DNA from: Paulownia fortunei
Lineage: Eukaryota; Streptophyta; Magnoliopsida; Lamiales; Paulowniaceae
Assembly: GCA_019321725.1 (NCBI GenBank)
Contig: CM033116.1
Coordinates: forward strand, 7,148,841-7,212,840
DNA length: 64,000 nucleotides
Reading direction: 5' to 3'
Every line of letters begins with the position of its first letter. The first letter of the stretch is position 1. Shown piece after piece: positions 22,048 through 35,643 of this stretch. Below the pieces are notes generated by a model. That model saw nothing but the letters and a program-made list of their open reading frames with translations. It was not told where the DNA came from and ran no database searches. The position numbers and the translations under genes are program-made.

Positions 22048-24924
22048 ATTTGACTCTCAGTCCGTGAAATTTATCCTTAATGGTTTAAACTAATAGTGTT
22101 TTTTGTGTTGTTTTAGCTTCATTTTTTTTTTCAATAAACCACATTTCAGGTGATATCTTTTAAACTCTACTTTATTATTCATTTTTTACATTGGGAACAA
22201 TGTCTCAATTAGATTGCGGGAATGGATAATTGATATCATGTCTTGTGTGTTCAATGTATGTTTTTTTTTTTGTTTTCTTTTTAAATTCAAGTGTATTTTC
22301 TTTTGGGTCCTTTAAATCCATGAGTAAGGGTAGTCAGAGTAAAGGGTAATATTTTGATACTTTTTACACGCACCCCCATTTTTTTTGCATATGTTTGTGA
22401 AGTTTTTAACTAAAATTTAGTGAATTGTCAAAATATAATTGCAATCCTCTTTTTGTTAGAGTCCAAAAGGTAATATCTTGAAAAAAAAAGAAGAAATTAG
22501 TCTTGTGCACATCCTAAGTCCTATGGAAAGGCTAGTTGCGATACATATAATTGAAAATTCCGACCATGTTAAAGTATTTACTTTTTAATATTCACACATC
22601 TTTTGTGAATAAGTGGAGAGTTTGAGAAAACAAGAACTTTCAAATTTAATTAATCATTTGAATTGATTTTGTTGCAATTTAAAATGCTTAATTATGTCTA
22701 CCTTGCACGTGGATAAATAAATTGGGTAAACCTGTATAGTTATCTATTTTTATTAAAATATTTCGCTCTGTAGCTAGTGATGTGAATATAATTATAGATC
22801 ATTCTTTTGATCTTCTGTTATCTTGCGAGTCATGTTATATTAAAAAAGAAAAAAAAAATATAAAAAAAAACAAAACAAAAATTCACTAGTTCATTTTCAT
22901 GTTAACCAATGAAATTTTGAGGCATATTTTGGTACGACAGATTATGTATTTCAAATTTTGTGACTACCTATATATATCATTTAAGTCATTCTCTCAGTGT
23001 TTTAACTATTTTTCAACTACATGAGTGAACGCTTTACCAACTTAAATGACAAAACCTATGAGAATACAGAGTTGAGGCTTTTTCATAATTGATTTTGAAG
23101 TTATATGTATCTTGGTCAATGGAATAAAAGGTTGACTTAGTGCACATACGCACAATATCTTTTGAAAATTCTAAAAAAAATAATAAAATCTCGATAGCAT
23201 ATGTGATATCTGGAAAATGATTGTTTGTGTTATTTGTAGTGCACTTCATTTGCTATAATTACTAGGATTAGTAATAAGCTGGTTGAGGGGTGTGATGAAC
23301 ATTTGAAAGTATATAATTAATTAGGATTTATATAATTATTTTGACTTTAAAATTATCATTAGAACTCCTAATTAAAATATTTTTATGTTTTAGGAATAAA
23401 ATGAAAATTCAACATAAAAAAATGAGAATAAAAAAATTTATCTTCTTTTATGATGGTTTTAGAAAAACTGATGTAACTTTTGATTGCGAAATGGTTTTGG
23501 GTTAATTATTGAGGTTATGGATTGATAAGTTATTTATCTACAAGTTTATGCAAACTTTGGATCACATACTAAATATGTAAGGATTAAAAAAGTTGGATTA
23601 CAAGTGGTTGTACAAAATGGATCACCAAAAATTCAAATCAAAGTTAAGCCTAGTCCTAACCTATTTCACCAATTAGGCCATATCTCTTAAACCAAAATTG
23701 TTTTTAGTTTGACATTTGAATATGTTATATACAAGAGGTAGATAAACACGTTTGCTAAAGACCAGATGTGAGAAAATAAATCAAATGGGTCAATAAAGAT
23801 ACTACAATACACTATTGATGTTAAAGAATGACTCTTGAATATGATCTGGTAATTTGATTATATCCCCCATATCAGACTCCAAATTTGACAAATGACATAT
23901 GAAAATATATTAGAAAATAAATATATACAATTTTTATTCTTTAATCATCATCAACAAGTTCAATTCAATTGGGTAGGTAAAAATTTAGAGGATTTGGTGT
24001 AATAACTTACTAACTCTTGACAACTAACCTACACTTGATTGTTTAACTTCTCCATTATATGTTTGGCGTCTAGCATACTCCAAGTACTATAAATAAGCCA
24101 TGTATTAAGCTTGTAAGATTTGGGGGTAGAGGATTTCTTTAGGCTAAGTTTTTTAGTAGTAATAAATTTCTAAAAGTAATGTAAATTTTCTTGTAGTAAT
24201 GTAACTTTTCTAGTAGTAATAAAAATGTATTCTTTAGTTTCTTCTCTATTTTTAATCTTTACTACTTTCATTATGTCTTTCTAAATTTTATTTTTCTAAG
24301 GAAAAGATGAACCTCTTGATGGAGGAAGAAGAACAATTATAAAGATAGATAATGTTTAAGTGTATTGTATTATTGTAATAATTTCTTATCTAAACCCAAC
24401 TTGTTTTGTAGTGATTTTTTATTTATGTATCACTAATGGCACAATAAATACTTAGCCTCATTTAGCTAGATATTTGGTTTTACTATACCAACTACTAATG
24501 CAAAATTTTTATTTGTTGTAGACAAAAATGTGCATAAATACTTGATTCCATAAATTGTAAATAATAAGACAATATCATGATTACCTTATTGTATGGGCTA
24601 TTTCATAACGTTTTTCTATTGGAACCTTCATTATATATGGATTTCAATAGTGACAATTAAAAGAGGTAAAAAAAATAAATAATCATTCATCCATTCAAAA
24701 TTCAAGAGCAAATCCCTAATCTTAGTATTTTTATTCATTTGAATTTTTTAGTTATAAATATATAATTTTTTATATATATTCTAAATCATATAAAACTCAT
24801 TTTTTTTTAGAAATATAATCACGAAATTTTTAAATAACTTGTATGTGGATCGACCTCGAACTCACGAAAAATTTATTACTTGACACAACATGTACTTGGG
24901 TTTGTTACCTTAAAGTTGTACTAC
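22048..24924. other. Intergenic, no gene recognised
   Basis: AT-rich DNA with homopolymers and a small repeated 'tagtagtaataaat / taatgtaaattttct' patch near 24150-24230. The 71-residue minus-strand frame at 23034-23249 has no recognisable content. A patch of substitutions relative to the second copy lies at 23683-23930. The second-copy equivalent is 51200-54076. Confidence 0.5.
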
Positions 24925-25420
24925 TAATCCACTTCAAAACTTTGATCTACATTTTTATATATTTTCAATAAAAATAACATTTTGGAAACTTTATGTTTTA
25001 TTACTCTTAAAGAACCTCTATTAAACTCAAATTATATAATAAATTTCCTGATGCGTAGAAATCTCACTAATGTGATCAAGAAAGCCCATAAATCAATATT
25101 ATTACAAAAGTCAAAAATTAATTTCTAGACATTAACATGTTGAGCTTCCTGCAATTCAATTTCAATTGTCTAAATCAATTTTGGTCATTTAGATTTTTAC
25201 CCATACCTTGTTCTAAATATATTTGGGTCACTAATATCATAATGAAGTTTCATCTTCAAATTAGGGGTATATATAGGATATGTCTTATCCCACTCATAGT
25301 GGAAGATTCTTCATGTAATGAGCTGATGTGTCATTAAAACAAAGGGAAAGAGACATTGTATCAGACTTTACTCAACCAATATATTCTTTGAAGATTCTAA
25401 TTTGCATCCATATATATGAA
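24925..25420. repeat. Direct repeat, about 490 bp (right of LOG region)
   Basis: Partner of 19206-19695. The sequence on either side differs between the two, so only this piece is shared. No coding region recognised in either frame direction. Confidence 0.75.
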
Positions 25421-25771
25421 ATTGATAACAAGCTTCAATTAATCAATATATTGATCATGTGAACATAATTCCCATTCTCAAGACTCCTATGCAATTTTAA
25501 AAGTTACTAAGCAATATACCTTATAACTTATGCGATATTCTTTCTCACCACCGAGTCAATCCATCAACTTTAAGCATTATCATTATATAAAGAAAAACAT
25601 CACATTATCTATAATATCCCATTTTTTAAACGACACAAATTTCTGTTAGAACTAACAGATTTAATTGATGTTATTTAGTTATGATAAAATTATTAAAATA
25701 AATTGGCTAATATTTTTAATTAGTGTCTATGCAGGTGACTATGACGAGAACTGGATATGCTAAGACAAGTT

Positions 25772-25871
25772 NNNNNNNNNNNNNNNNNNNNNNNNNNNNN
25801 NNNNNNNNNNNNNNNNNNNNNNNNNNNNNNNNNNNNNNNNNNNNNNNNNNNNNNNNNNNNNNNNNNNNNNN
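25772..25871. other. Scaffold gap, 100 N
   Basis: A run of exactly 100 N, the usual placeholder for a gap of unknown size. It separates two nearly identical blocks. The first base after it matches base 139 of the window, and the last base before it matches base 54923. The gap therefore marks a contig join inside a duplicated overlap, not missing unique sequence. Confidence 0.99.
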
Positions 25872-26697
25872 AAATATAAATTTTAATTAAGAATAGGATG
25901 CAACCAAAATAATATGTTTCAAAATTATTTGTTTACAACTAATATATGATAGCAGTAATTGTTTAGCATTGTGAAAATTGGACTTTGAAAAATTTTACTT
26001 TCATCAAGTCTGAAAAGAGTTCTCACTCATTTTATTTGATACATATATAGTGGACTTTGACTACTTTTTTTTATTTTGCCCACTTTAGTACTTAACAAAA
26101 CTTACGAGAAACCCTAATTATGAGGTTCCCACTTCCCACTTCATTCATCCCACTTCCCAATCGTTTCCCCCTCTTCCATTTCTCTCTTTCTCTTCTGCAT
26201 CTTTTTATTCAGCTCTCATCTTTTCTTTCTTCTAGTTACATAAATATCATTATTTCTCTTAATAAATCTTCCTCATCATCCTTAGTATATTCAATCACTG
26301 GAAATGTTGCGCTACTATGCTACCGAGCTACTTCTCAACCTGTTCACTGCCTTAGAGCCACCTCTAAACCTGCGAAGAAGAGAGGCACAAATAATTTTTT
26401 TTTGATTTTGTGAACAAAAAAGAATTTCAGTAAAAACTGGGTTTGCTAGTTAGTTCGGTTTAATTTTTATCGGCTCATCAATTTTCATCGGTTCACAGAT
26501 GGTCTATTGCGACTCGTTTTAGATGAAAATAGGATGTAACCAAAATAATAACATATAATTTCTTTTCAAAATATTTATTTATAACTAAGATATGATAGCA
26601 GTAATTATTTAGAATTGTGAAAATTGGACTTGAAAATTTTTGCTATCAACAAGTCTCAAAAGAGTTCACACTTATTTTATTTGATATATATATAGTG
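25872..26697. repeat. Dispersed repeat family, second-copy equivalent
   Basis: Same sequence as 139-960 with two one-base insertions (a C near 26150 and one near 26323). These make the 97-residue frame at 26120-26413 appear open. I do not regard that frame as a gene, because the related units at 56030 and 57000 do not conserve it. Confidence 0.6.
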
Positions 26698-26701
26698 GAT
26701 A

Positions 26702-29036
26702 ATATTCTTTTTCAAGAGATATCAATTCTTTCATTACCTAATATTCTACTATATCTCTATCTAGATTTAGTTAGATAAGAGTGCCCTACCGATCCATATA
26801 ATCCACTAGCTTTCAATAAATATTATGTATATGACTGTTCCATGTATTAAATCATGGCATGCATTATTAGAACACTAATTGCAGATGGCCTATACTTCTA
26901 ATAACATTAAGATCATAATATATGCTCAACATAAAATGAAATAATCTTACACCATAGTAAGTATACTTCTAAAAATCGGCTAACCATAGCTTTAGCTTAG
27001 GATGTATAGCTTATAAAAATCATAATAAAACTAAAATAACACAAATTAAGCATTGCAAATCAAGAATTGAATGAGGAAAAGTGAAGAAAAATTGATATGA
27101 GAAAGGAATAAGAAATCTAGCAAGACACTAAGTATGTGTGCATAAATTTACCTTCTATTTTTTCTCCTCTATTTCTCTCATTTTTTCATACTTATTTTTT
27201 GAAGCTAGATACCCCTCTTCTCTTTTGGTTGATGCTCATCTCCCCTTTTTATAGCCAAACCCATGCTCTATTTTTTTCTTAATTTCTAAGACAAGAAGTC
27301 ACAAGTTAAAATTTGACAATTGATCTGCTAGCCTCATTTGACTGCTTTTTCCCTTTGCTAACATTTGATTTAGCTGTTATGGTCTGTACATATCTGTAGC
27401 CCCATGTGTTAGATTTTATTTCTAGCAGGACTTACCTAATTCCAGTCACTAGAGAGAAAGTTATGCTTAATTTATGGAGATGTGTTTAAATAGAGAGATT
27501 TATTCCAATATAGACATTCTGACGAATTTTTTGCTTTTATCAAGGCTGAACTGGACTGAGCTTCTAACAGAAAATTTGTATCCCTTTATCTTAGCTTTCA
27601 AATTGATCATGATTCAATTCAAAAGGGCTTTTGAGTAGCAAGTTATGTCCAAATATGAAACTTGGCCAAATTTGAAAATATCCCAAATCCAAATTTTCAA
27701 CTATCACATTCATAGACCATGAGCTTTCATGCATATTTTAATTTACACAAGATGGACTTTGACAAAAATATCCTTTTTTACAGATTCCCTTCAATATATT
27801 GTTCCACTTTCAATGGTTACAAGAATATTATTTTCATGTGACCACGACTTTCAATTTTAATCAATATTATTTTTTGAGAGATATCAATTCTATCGTTACC
27901 TAACAATTTACTATATCCCTATGTAGATTTAGTTAGATAAGAATGCCTTACTAATCCATGCAATCCACTAGCTTTCAAGAAACATTATGTCTATGATTAT
28001 TCCATGTATTAATTCATATATCTCTATATTCAATTAATCCGCAACATGTATCATTAGAACACTCATTGCAACACTACCTCTTAGTCTCAATTACAACTAA
28101 CCAAATCTATTAAAAGATGGACTGTACTTCTAATAGCATTAGGATCATAATGTATGCTCACCATAAAATCAAATAATCTTATACCATAGTGAGTACACTT
28201 TTTTCGGTTAACCTTAGCCTTAACTTAGGAAGTTTAGCTCATAAAAACCATAATAAAACTGAAATAACATGAATTAACCATTTCAAATCAAGAATTCAAT
28301 GAGGAAAAGTGAAGAAAAATAGATATGAGAAAGGAATAAAAAATCTAGCAAGACCCTAAGTATGTTTGTATAATTTTGTCTTCCTATTTTGTCTCCTCTA
28401 TTTTTTTCATTTTTTCTCACTTATTTTCTGAAGCTAGACTCACTTATTCTCCTCTAGTTGATGATCATCTCCCTTTTTTATAGCCAAACTCACGTTCCAT
28501 TTTTTTTTAATTTAACTGAATTTCTAAGATAAGAAGTCACATGCTGAAATCTGCCAATTGATTTGCCCGCCTTTTTTGACTATTTTTTCACTTTGTTAAC
28601 CTCAAATTTAGTTATTATGGTTTGATACATATTTGTAGCCCCATGTGTTAGATTTTATTTCTAGCTAGATTCACTTAATTCCAATCACTAGAGGAAAAAT
28701 TATGCTTGATTTATGGAGATGTGTCTGAATAGAGAGATTTCTTCCACTATAGACATTATGATGAATTTTCTACTTTTCTCAAAGTTGAACTGGATTGAGC
28801 TTCCAACTGAGAAGTTGCATCTCTCTGTCTTAGCTTTCAAATGGATCATGATTCAATTAAAAAGGGCTTTTGAACAGCATATTATGTCCAAAATATGAAA
28901 CTTGCCCAGTCTGAACCTTAAATCCAAATTTTCAACCATCACATTTATAGCCCATGTACTTTCTTGCATATTTTGATTTATACATGATGGGCTTTGGAAA
29001 AAATAGATCTTTTCTTCTAATTATGCTTCTTTGATC
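26702..29036. repeat. Imperfect 1.16-kb tandem duplication, second copy
   Basis: Second-copy equivalent of 966-3300, practically identical to it. Confidence 0.6.
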
Positions 29037-29892
29037 TAATGAAAAATTATCTCCTAATTTGCTTCTACAAAATAGTTTTACAACATGATTGAACAAATGG
29101 TAGCATTAAATTTGTGATGTCAGGGGCATAAAGCCATGTCAAATTATGTACTTATCACAAAAGTGTTCTCTCAATTAAATTTATGATGTGACACAACCAA
29201 TTCTAAACTATTTTTATGGCAAAATATGTAAAAGTACAGAAAATATGTATTTTTCAACTCATATCCCAAACATTGTATCTGGTCAAACTAGACCAAAAAA
29301 TTTGAAACAGAAAGATTGTATTATAAGTTGCATGGAAAAGAAAAATTAGAAAAAAAATTGATTTGTTGTTGTTGCTTTATTCTCTTCAATTCACTAACAT
29401 TTAGAATTGTTGGTAATTGAATAATAATTATGTCTCCACAGCCTTTAGTTGTTTAGAATTTTCAATACTATAATATTAGAAAAGGAAATTATAAAGGTCA
29501 GAAAATATGCTTTTTTATTTTTGTCACCATGAGTTGATTTAGTGCATCAATATGCAAATATTCTATTTTAATGTTCTTTCTTGATCTTAGATAGTTGTAT
29601 TTAAGCTTCTATGATTCTTATTGCTTATAGCTTCATAAGTTTTCCCAGGGTAACTTGGAACACATATGAGAAAAACTTGGCAAACCAGTAATATAAATAA
29701 CAATATAAGATAATATTGCTTATGCAAACCCATTTATTTATATAATCCATTATTAAAAACATCATACGACACAAGTGCCTCTTTATTTCGTCATTGATTA
29801 GCCTCAGACATTGCATAAATGCCTGTAAAGTATCAATGAAACACATTTATTTATATTTTGTGTCCATTATTTATGTTTACAATTGACGAGAA

Positions 29893-30378
29893 TTAAGGGG
29901 GTAAATTAGAACAACCACCTAGAAGACCACAAATAACATTTTGGGGTAACTCTTTTTCTTCTCTGAGATGACTAGGGTAGGCCAAGCTTGAGTCCTTTTT
30001 CTCTTGTAGATCCTCAGAAGTGAGATGATTCTCAAACTTTCATGTTGTAACAGACTGTTCACAACCATCTAGAAGAGAATATATAACTTCTGGGGGTAAC
30101 TTTTCTTCTCGAAGATGATCATAGTCGGCCATGCTTGTGTCTCTTTTTTCTTGCAGATCCGTAGTAGCAAGATGATTCAAAAACTTTGATGTTGAAATAG
30201 ACTATTGACAACCACCAATAAGAGAACCAATAACTTTTGGTTGTGTGTTTTCTTCTGCAAGATGGCTTGGGTCGGCTAGGTTTGAGTTTGTCTCTATAAG
30301 ATGACGAGAGTCACCATTGCATGAAAAATTTATCACTATCAATGCCGATACTGAAATAAAGCCTCTTTCAGAAGCTAT
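29893..30378 (-). pseudogene. Cys-x5-Cys repeat secreted precursor, X member, second copy (pseudogene)
   Basis: Identical in structure to 4157-4642: ATA in place of ATG (30376-30378), the same TAG and TGA stops and the same lost cysteines, with the last VICGLLGGC core intact. A TATA-like TATTTAAA lies at 30450-30457. Shared lesions show the decay predates the divergence of the two large copies. Confidence 0.75.
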
Positions 30379-31485
30379 TATGCTTGATGTATATCTTACT
30401 CTTTGTTATAATATCAGAAATCTGTAATGGTAAAGTTGCCAATGGTGTGTTTAAATAGAAATTCAAAATTTGATATTAAAGGCACATGCATACAATTTCC
30501 TTGAGTATCATACATCGGAATGCAATTATCACATTTTAAATTAAGTTAGGTACAATATGACTGGACCATTGCAATGTTAATTAATATTAATGTAGTCTAC
30601 AGATAATATATTACATCTCTTACACAAAGTACAAGGATGGATGCACTGCCAAAATTGAATTTAAGATACATATTGTTGGATTGAGCACTTGTGGTGGTGT
30701 CAAAAGAACATTAATTTTCACTAACAATTCTAATCTTTTTAGCCTTCACAGTAGCCCATGCATCATGTGGAAACTTTATGTGACACTATCAATATCGTGA
30801 GTCTCTTTTACAAGCTGAATTATTTCCATACCTCATCCATTATTCATTTTCCCTAATTATCTCTATTAGGTGGCTAACTTGCTATCTTGAGTTTAATGCT
30901 TATTGTTACGTCAAAATCCAAGGTTGTATTGATAAGCTAACTATAATATTTAGACATTAGTTGTAGCATAAGTGTCTAATGAAGTGTAACTTGATCGACA
31001 TATTGAACCACTTCAATTGTGAGGTTAATTATTACCATATCCAAGCTAACACATAGGTGTGACTAGTATGTTTCAGTCGAACCACATCAACATATATATG
31101 CATTTTTTAATATTCTAGCCATTCAGTACCTTCAATTGTTTTCCACTTAATTATACTAAACTTATGCATAATTTATCTTTAGGAAAAATAATATGTAACA
31201 AAAAATGCATTTTAGATTTTTTTGGTGAAATGATCTTTTATTTCAAATACAAAATATTGTCAACTCACCATGATCTCCATGAATGTGATGATAATTTAAT
31301 TGTTGGTAGAAATAGTACCATTGTAACCTTCATTTATGGTTGTAGTCAGAAAAAGTATAGTTTTTATGAGGTTTGGCCATGCATTAACCGAGGGTTTCAC
31401 ATATGCGTTATGATTTGTTGTTTGTGTGAGCCATTCATACTCTCCCATTAAGTGGAGAGAAGTCTTTTTATAGGTATTGTGTATC

Positions 31486-34400
31486 TGTAATACAAATTTC
31501 GTTGTCTACAAAGATTAACAAATATGAGAATAGTACAAATTGAAATTTATTGAATTAAAAAGATAAATTGGTCTCTATGAAGCCTCTAATCCTTCTCTTC
31601 AAGAATATTTTTTTTCGGTATTTGAACTTTTGGAGGTGAAATCGCTGATTTGATCTCTTCCGAACTTGATTTCGTCTTCAATAACATTAATACAAAAGTT
31701 TAGGCCTTTAATCACGAATCAAAAGTTAGAATTCAAGAACGTTGACTTCTTGGATTTAAATATTATCGACCCTCTGATCACCTCCAAGATTAATTTGATC
31801 TCCAATAACATTAATTCAAGTGTTTAACAATGTAATCTCAAACTAAATGCTATTATTTGAGTATACTCAGCGATGAATGCCTTGAACTCTGTGGATCTAC
31901 TTGATTTTAATCACCTTTGATTGAGAGAATTTCCTTCAACACTTTTCTTGCTTGGACTTCTTCTTCACAACTTATGTTGTTGTTGTGTTTAATTCTTTGG
32001 ATGTGACTTATATTTATACTTGTAGGATAGGAATTATTGGATAAGTCATTTGATGAAGTATCACGATTTGATTGACTCTTTATGATTTAGTTGATATCTA
32101 TCTCTTTGATCATAAGACTTGATGCAATCTTGATTGCCAAGAATTGAGTCCGACACTTGATGATAATGATTGACCAATAAAATATATATTATAATATCAA
32201 TTGATTAACTATTTACTTTTGGAAGTAAATTTGGTTAAATTTCCAATATAAATAGAAAATATAAAAAAGAGATATTTAATATATTATTTCATATGTGTCA
32301 CCATTAAATTGGGACAAATTTTATTTATCTACAAATACCCTCACGAGACTTGTTCACGGACAATGCGTCTTTGAGTGAATAAGCCTCGAACTCTTTCATC
32401 AATAGGATCAAGTCACAACAATTTGCTTGAACTTATTTGGAACATAGAGATATTTTCAACTCATATCAATGAGTTCTTCTGTTAATTTGATTTGAATTTA
32501 TGAATAGTTTATCCTCATATCAAGGAGCTCTTCAAATGAATTGATTTGAATTCGTTGATAGTTTATCCTCATATCAAGGAGTTCTTGACTTGATTTGAAT
32601 TTGTAGACAATTTATCCTTATATTAAGGAGTTCTTGACTTGAATTTATTTGAAATTTTTAGATAATTTATACTCGCATCAAGGAGTCTTCATTTGAATTC
32701 AAAATATGTAGATAGTTTATACTTGTATCAAGGAGTCTCCATTTGAATTTGAAATTTATAGGATATTTTATAATTTGAAGTTGGTAGATAGTTATGCTTG
32801 TATCAATGAGTCTCTATTTGAATTTGAATTTGGTACATAGTTTATGCTCGTATCAAGTAGTCTTTATTTAAATTTGAATTTTGGTAGATAGTTTATACTC
32901 GTATCATGGAGTCTTCAAATTAATTTGATTTGTAGACCTTTTATACTTATGTCAAGGAGGTTTTGAATTTACTTAAACTTGCTGATAGTTTAACTCATAT
33001 AAAGGAGTTATGGACATTTTATGCTCTTATCAAGGTGCATTTCAGCAGGATTTAATTTGACAATTTTAGAGAGTTTATGCTCATATCTAGGAGTATTGAA
33101 AAGTCGAAGTGAGCAGTTGTGGCATATGATACCACATCTTCAACATCTTTATCTTCATCATCATTGACATCACTTGGGCATTCTTGTTTGCTAAAATTTA
33201 TGCTTATCTCAATAGCATGTGCACGAGTCGCTAATTTTCCAAAAAAAATTAGTTTGATTCCTTGAAGTATGTGGCAGAAACTCCAGTGTATTCCTTGGAC
33301 GCATATCTCAGTTATAGAAGTTTTTGACAAAATATCATTTTAGTTTAAAGATAAATTTTTCCAATTATTGATATATTCAAGCGTGGGCTCATCTTCTTTT
33401 TGTCTTAAATTAGCAAACTCAACCATACTAACAGTACGATGCGTGTTGTAAAAGTGATTGAAAAACTCCTATTCCAACTGCTTCTAACTATCAATTGAGT
33501 TTACCTCCAAGTTGGTGTACCAATCAAATATATTTTCCATCAATAAGCGAACAAATTGCATAAACAGGTAATCTCCATATGTTCTAGCATTGTTGCACGT
33601 CTCAATAAAATGAGCCACACATTGCTTTGGTTGCCTTTGCCATTAAATTGCTAAAATTTTGGGGGTTAATTCTCTAAGTGTATGGTTTGGCATAAGCTAA
33701 AGTTGACTTGGAGCTTCCATCAAACAAAGTTTACTTGGAGCTTCCATCGAACTTATCTTTGATAGTCTCCATGATATCTCATTCAGTTGGTTAACAGGAA
33801 CCAACACATTTGATGAACCTTGCAACTTTTTAGTTGAAAAATTCTCCTTTTCACTTGATTGTTGCTTTGTGGGCTTATCAATTTCGTCATAAGCTTCAAG
33901 TTATTTTCCCATCACGCGACTAGCATTAGTATATCCAATTTATTCATCAACTTTGTGATTTGAGAGTCTTGCTCCTTGAATGTGGTTCGTGAGTCCTTCG
34001 ACAACATTAAGCAAATTTGCAATTTGCTCATCTAATGAAGTAGTTTGGACCACCAAGAGTATTGCGACTTCAAAATTTGAGCTTGTATAAAATTCAAACA
34101 TCATAGTTAGATTTAACAACTCTTTATCCATAGCTTCTGTTTCTTGCTTTGCCCCCAATTTGATTGATAATGTTAAATCATCATGTTCCTTTTTTCCCTC
34201 ATGCTTGTGTTTTGGAGTGCTGACTTCATGGCTTGGCAATACACCATCTTATCTTGCATCCCCATGCTTGTGATTTGGAGTGGCAACTTCAGCTTCATAA
34301 CTCGACAACACACTATCTTGTCTTGCCCCTTTATGCTTGTGATTTGGAGTGGCGACATAAGTTCTTGGCTCGGGAACATACCATCTTATCTTGTCCTCTT

Positions 34401-35643
34401 ATGCTTGTGGTTTGGAGTGGCAACTTCATGGCTCGACAATACACCATCTTGTCTTGCCCCCTTATGCTTGTGATTTGAAGTGGCGACTTCATGACTCGAC
34501 AAAACAACATCTTATCTTACCCCCTTATGCTTGTGATTTGGAGTGGCGACTTCATGGCTCAATAAAACATAATCTTGTCTTGCCCCCTTATGCATGTGAA
34601 TTGGAGTGGCGACTTCAACTTCATGGATCGGTAACACTCCATGTCTCGACATAGAAAATTTAACATGTATGGAGTTGGAGTGATTGTCTTTCATCCTCAT
34701 TTAAATTTTGAAATTGATTTGAAAAAAAGAGATGAGAGGTAGACATCATCCCATTGGGCATGCTAGAAATTTGTAATACAAATTTTATTGCCTTCAAAGA
34801 TTAAAAAATAGGACAAAGAGTATAATTTTTATTAAATTAAAAAGATAAAATGATTACAATCTCCATGAGCCTTTGATTCTTATCTTTAAGAATAAGAATT
34901 CTTGCAATTTGAACTTTTGGAGGTAAAATTGCTGATTTGATCTCCTCCGAACTTGATTTTATTCTTTAATAATATTAATTCAAAGGTTTAACACCTTAAT
35001 CTTGAATCAAACATTAAAACTTCAAGAACGTTGACTTCTTTGATTTGAATATTTATTGATGGAATCGACCCTCCGATCTCCTCCAAGATTGATTTGATAT
35101 TAAAAAATATTAATTTGAGGGTTTAACAATGTAATCTCGAAATTAACACTATTATTTGACTATGCTTTACGATGAACGCCTTGATTTTTGTCTTGAACAC
35201 TGTAGATTTCCTTGAATTTGATCACTTTTGATTGAGAGAATTTCCTTCAACACCTTTTTTGCTTGAACTTTTTCTTCACAACTTATGTTGTTGTTGTGTT
35301 TAACTCTTTGGATATGACCCCTATTTATACTTGTAGGATAGAGATTATTGGATAGGTCATTTGATGAAGTAGGAAGATTTGATTGACTCTTCATGATTTG
35401 ATTGATATTTATCTCATTGATCACAAGATTTGATGCAATCTTCATTGCCGAGAATTGAGTTTGACACTTGGTGATATTTGACTGACCAATAAAATATATA
35501 TTATAATATCAATTAATTAACTATTTGCTTTTGAAAGTAAATTTGGTTAAATTCCTAATATAAATAAAAAAATAAAAAAATTAATATTTAATATATTATT
35601 TCACGTGTCACCATTTAATTGGGATAAATTTTATTTGTCCACA
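31486..35643 (-). mobile_element. Non-autonomous gag-only LTR retrotransposon, second copy
   Basis: Second-copy equivalent of 5750-9906. LTRs are at 31486-32333 and 34772-35643 with the same GTATC/ATATC flanks. It occupies the same site as in the first copy, so it was inserted before the two copies diverged. The 5' LTR start (34782-35095) carries a dense patch of substitutions relative to the first copy. Confidence 0.85.
33052..34700 (-). pseudogene. Degraded Ty3/gypsy gag, second copy
   Basis: Second-copy equivalent of the gag remnant at 7316-8963, with the same stops and the same repeat array. It differs by an extra C near 33800. Confidence 0.8.

Larger units (their letters stand above)
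139..25771 (+). repeat. First copy of the large near-identical duplicated block
   Basis: This block matches 25872-54923 base for base over long tracts in the same order and orientation. Microsatellite lengths are conserved as well: a 53-bp GA tract and a 15-bp C tract are the same length in both copies. The copy stops at the N gap. Bases 1-138 are left flank without a partner in this window. Differences are concentrated near 9045-9360, 14740-15870, 18625-19945, 21425-22090 and 23683-23930, plus scattered one-base indels. I read this as the tail of one contig or haplotig that overlaps the next one. Confidence 0.95.
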
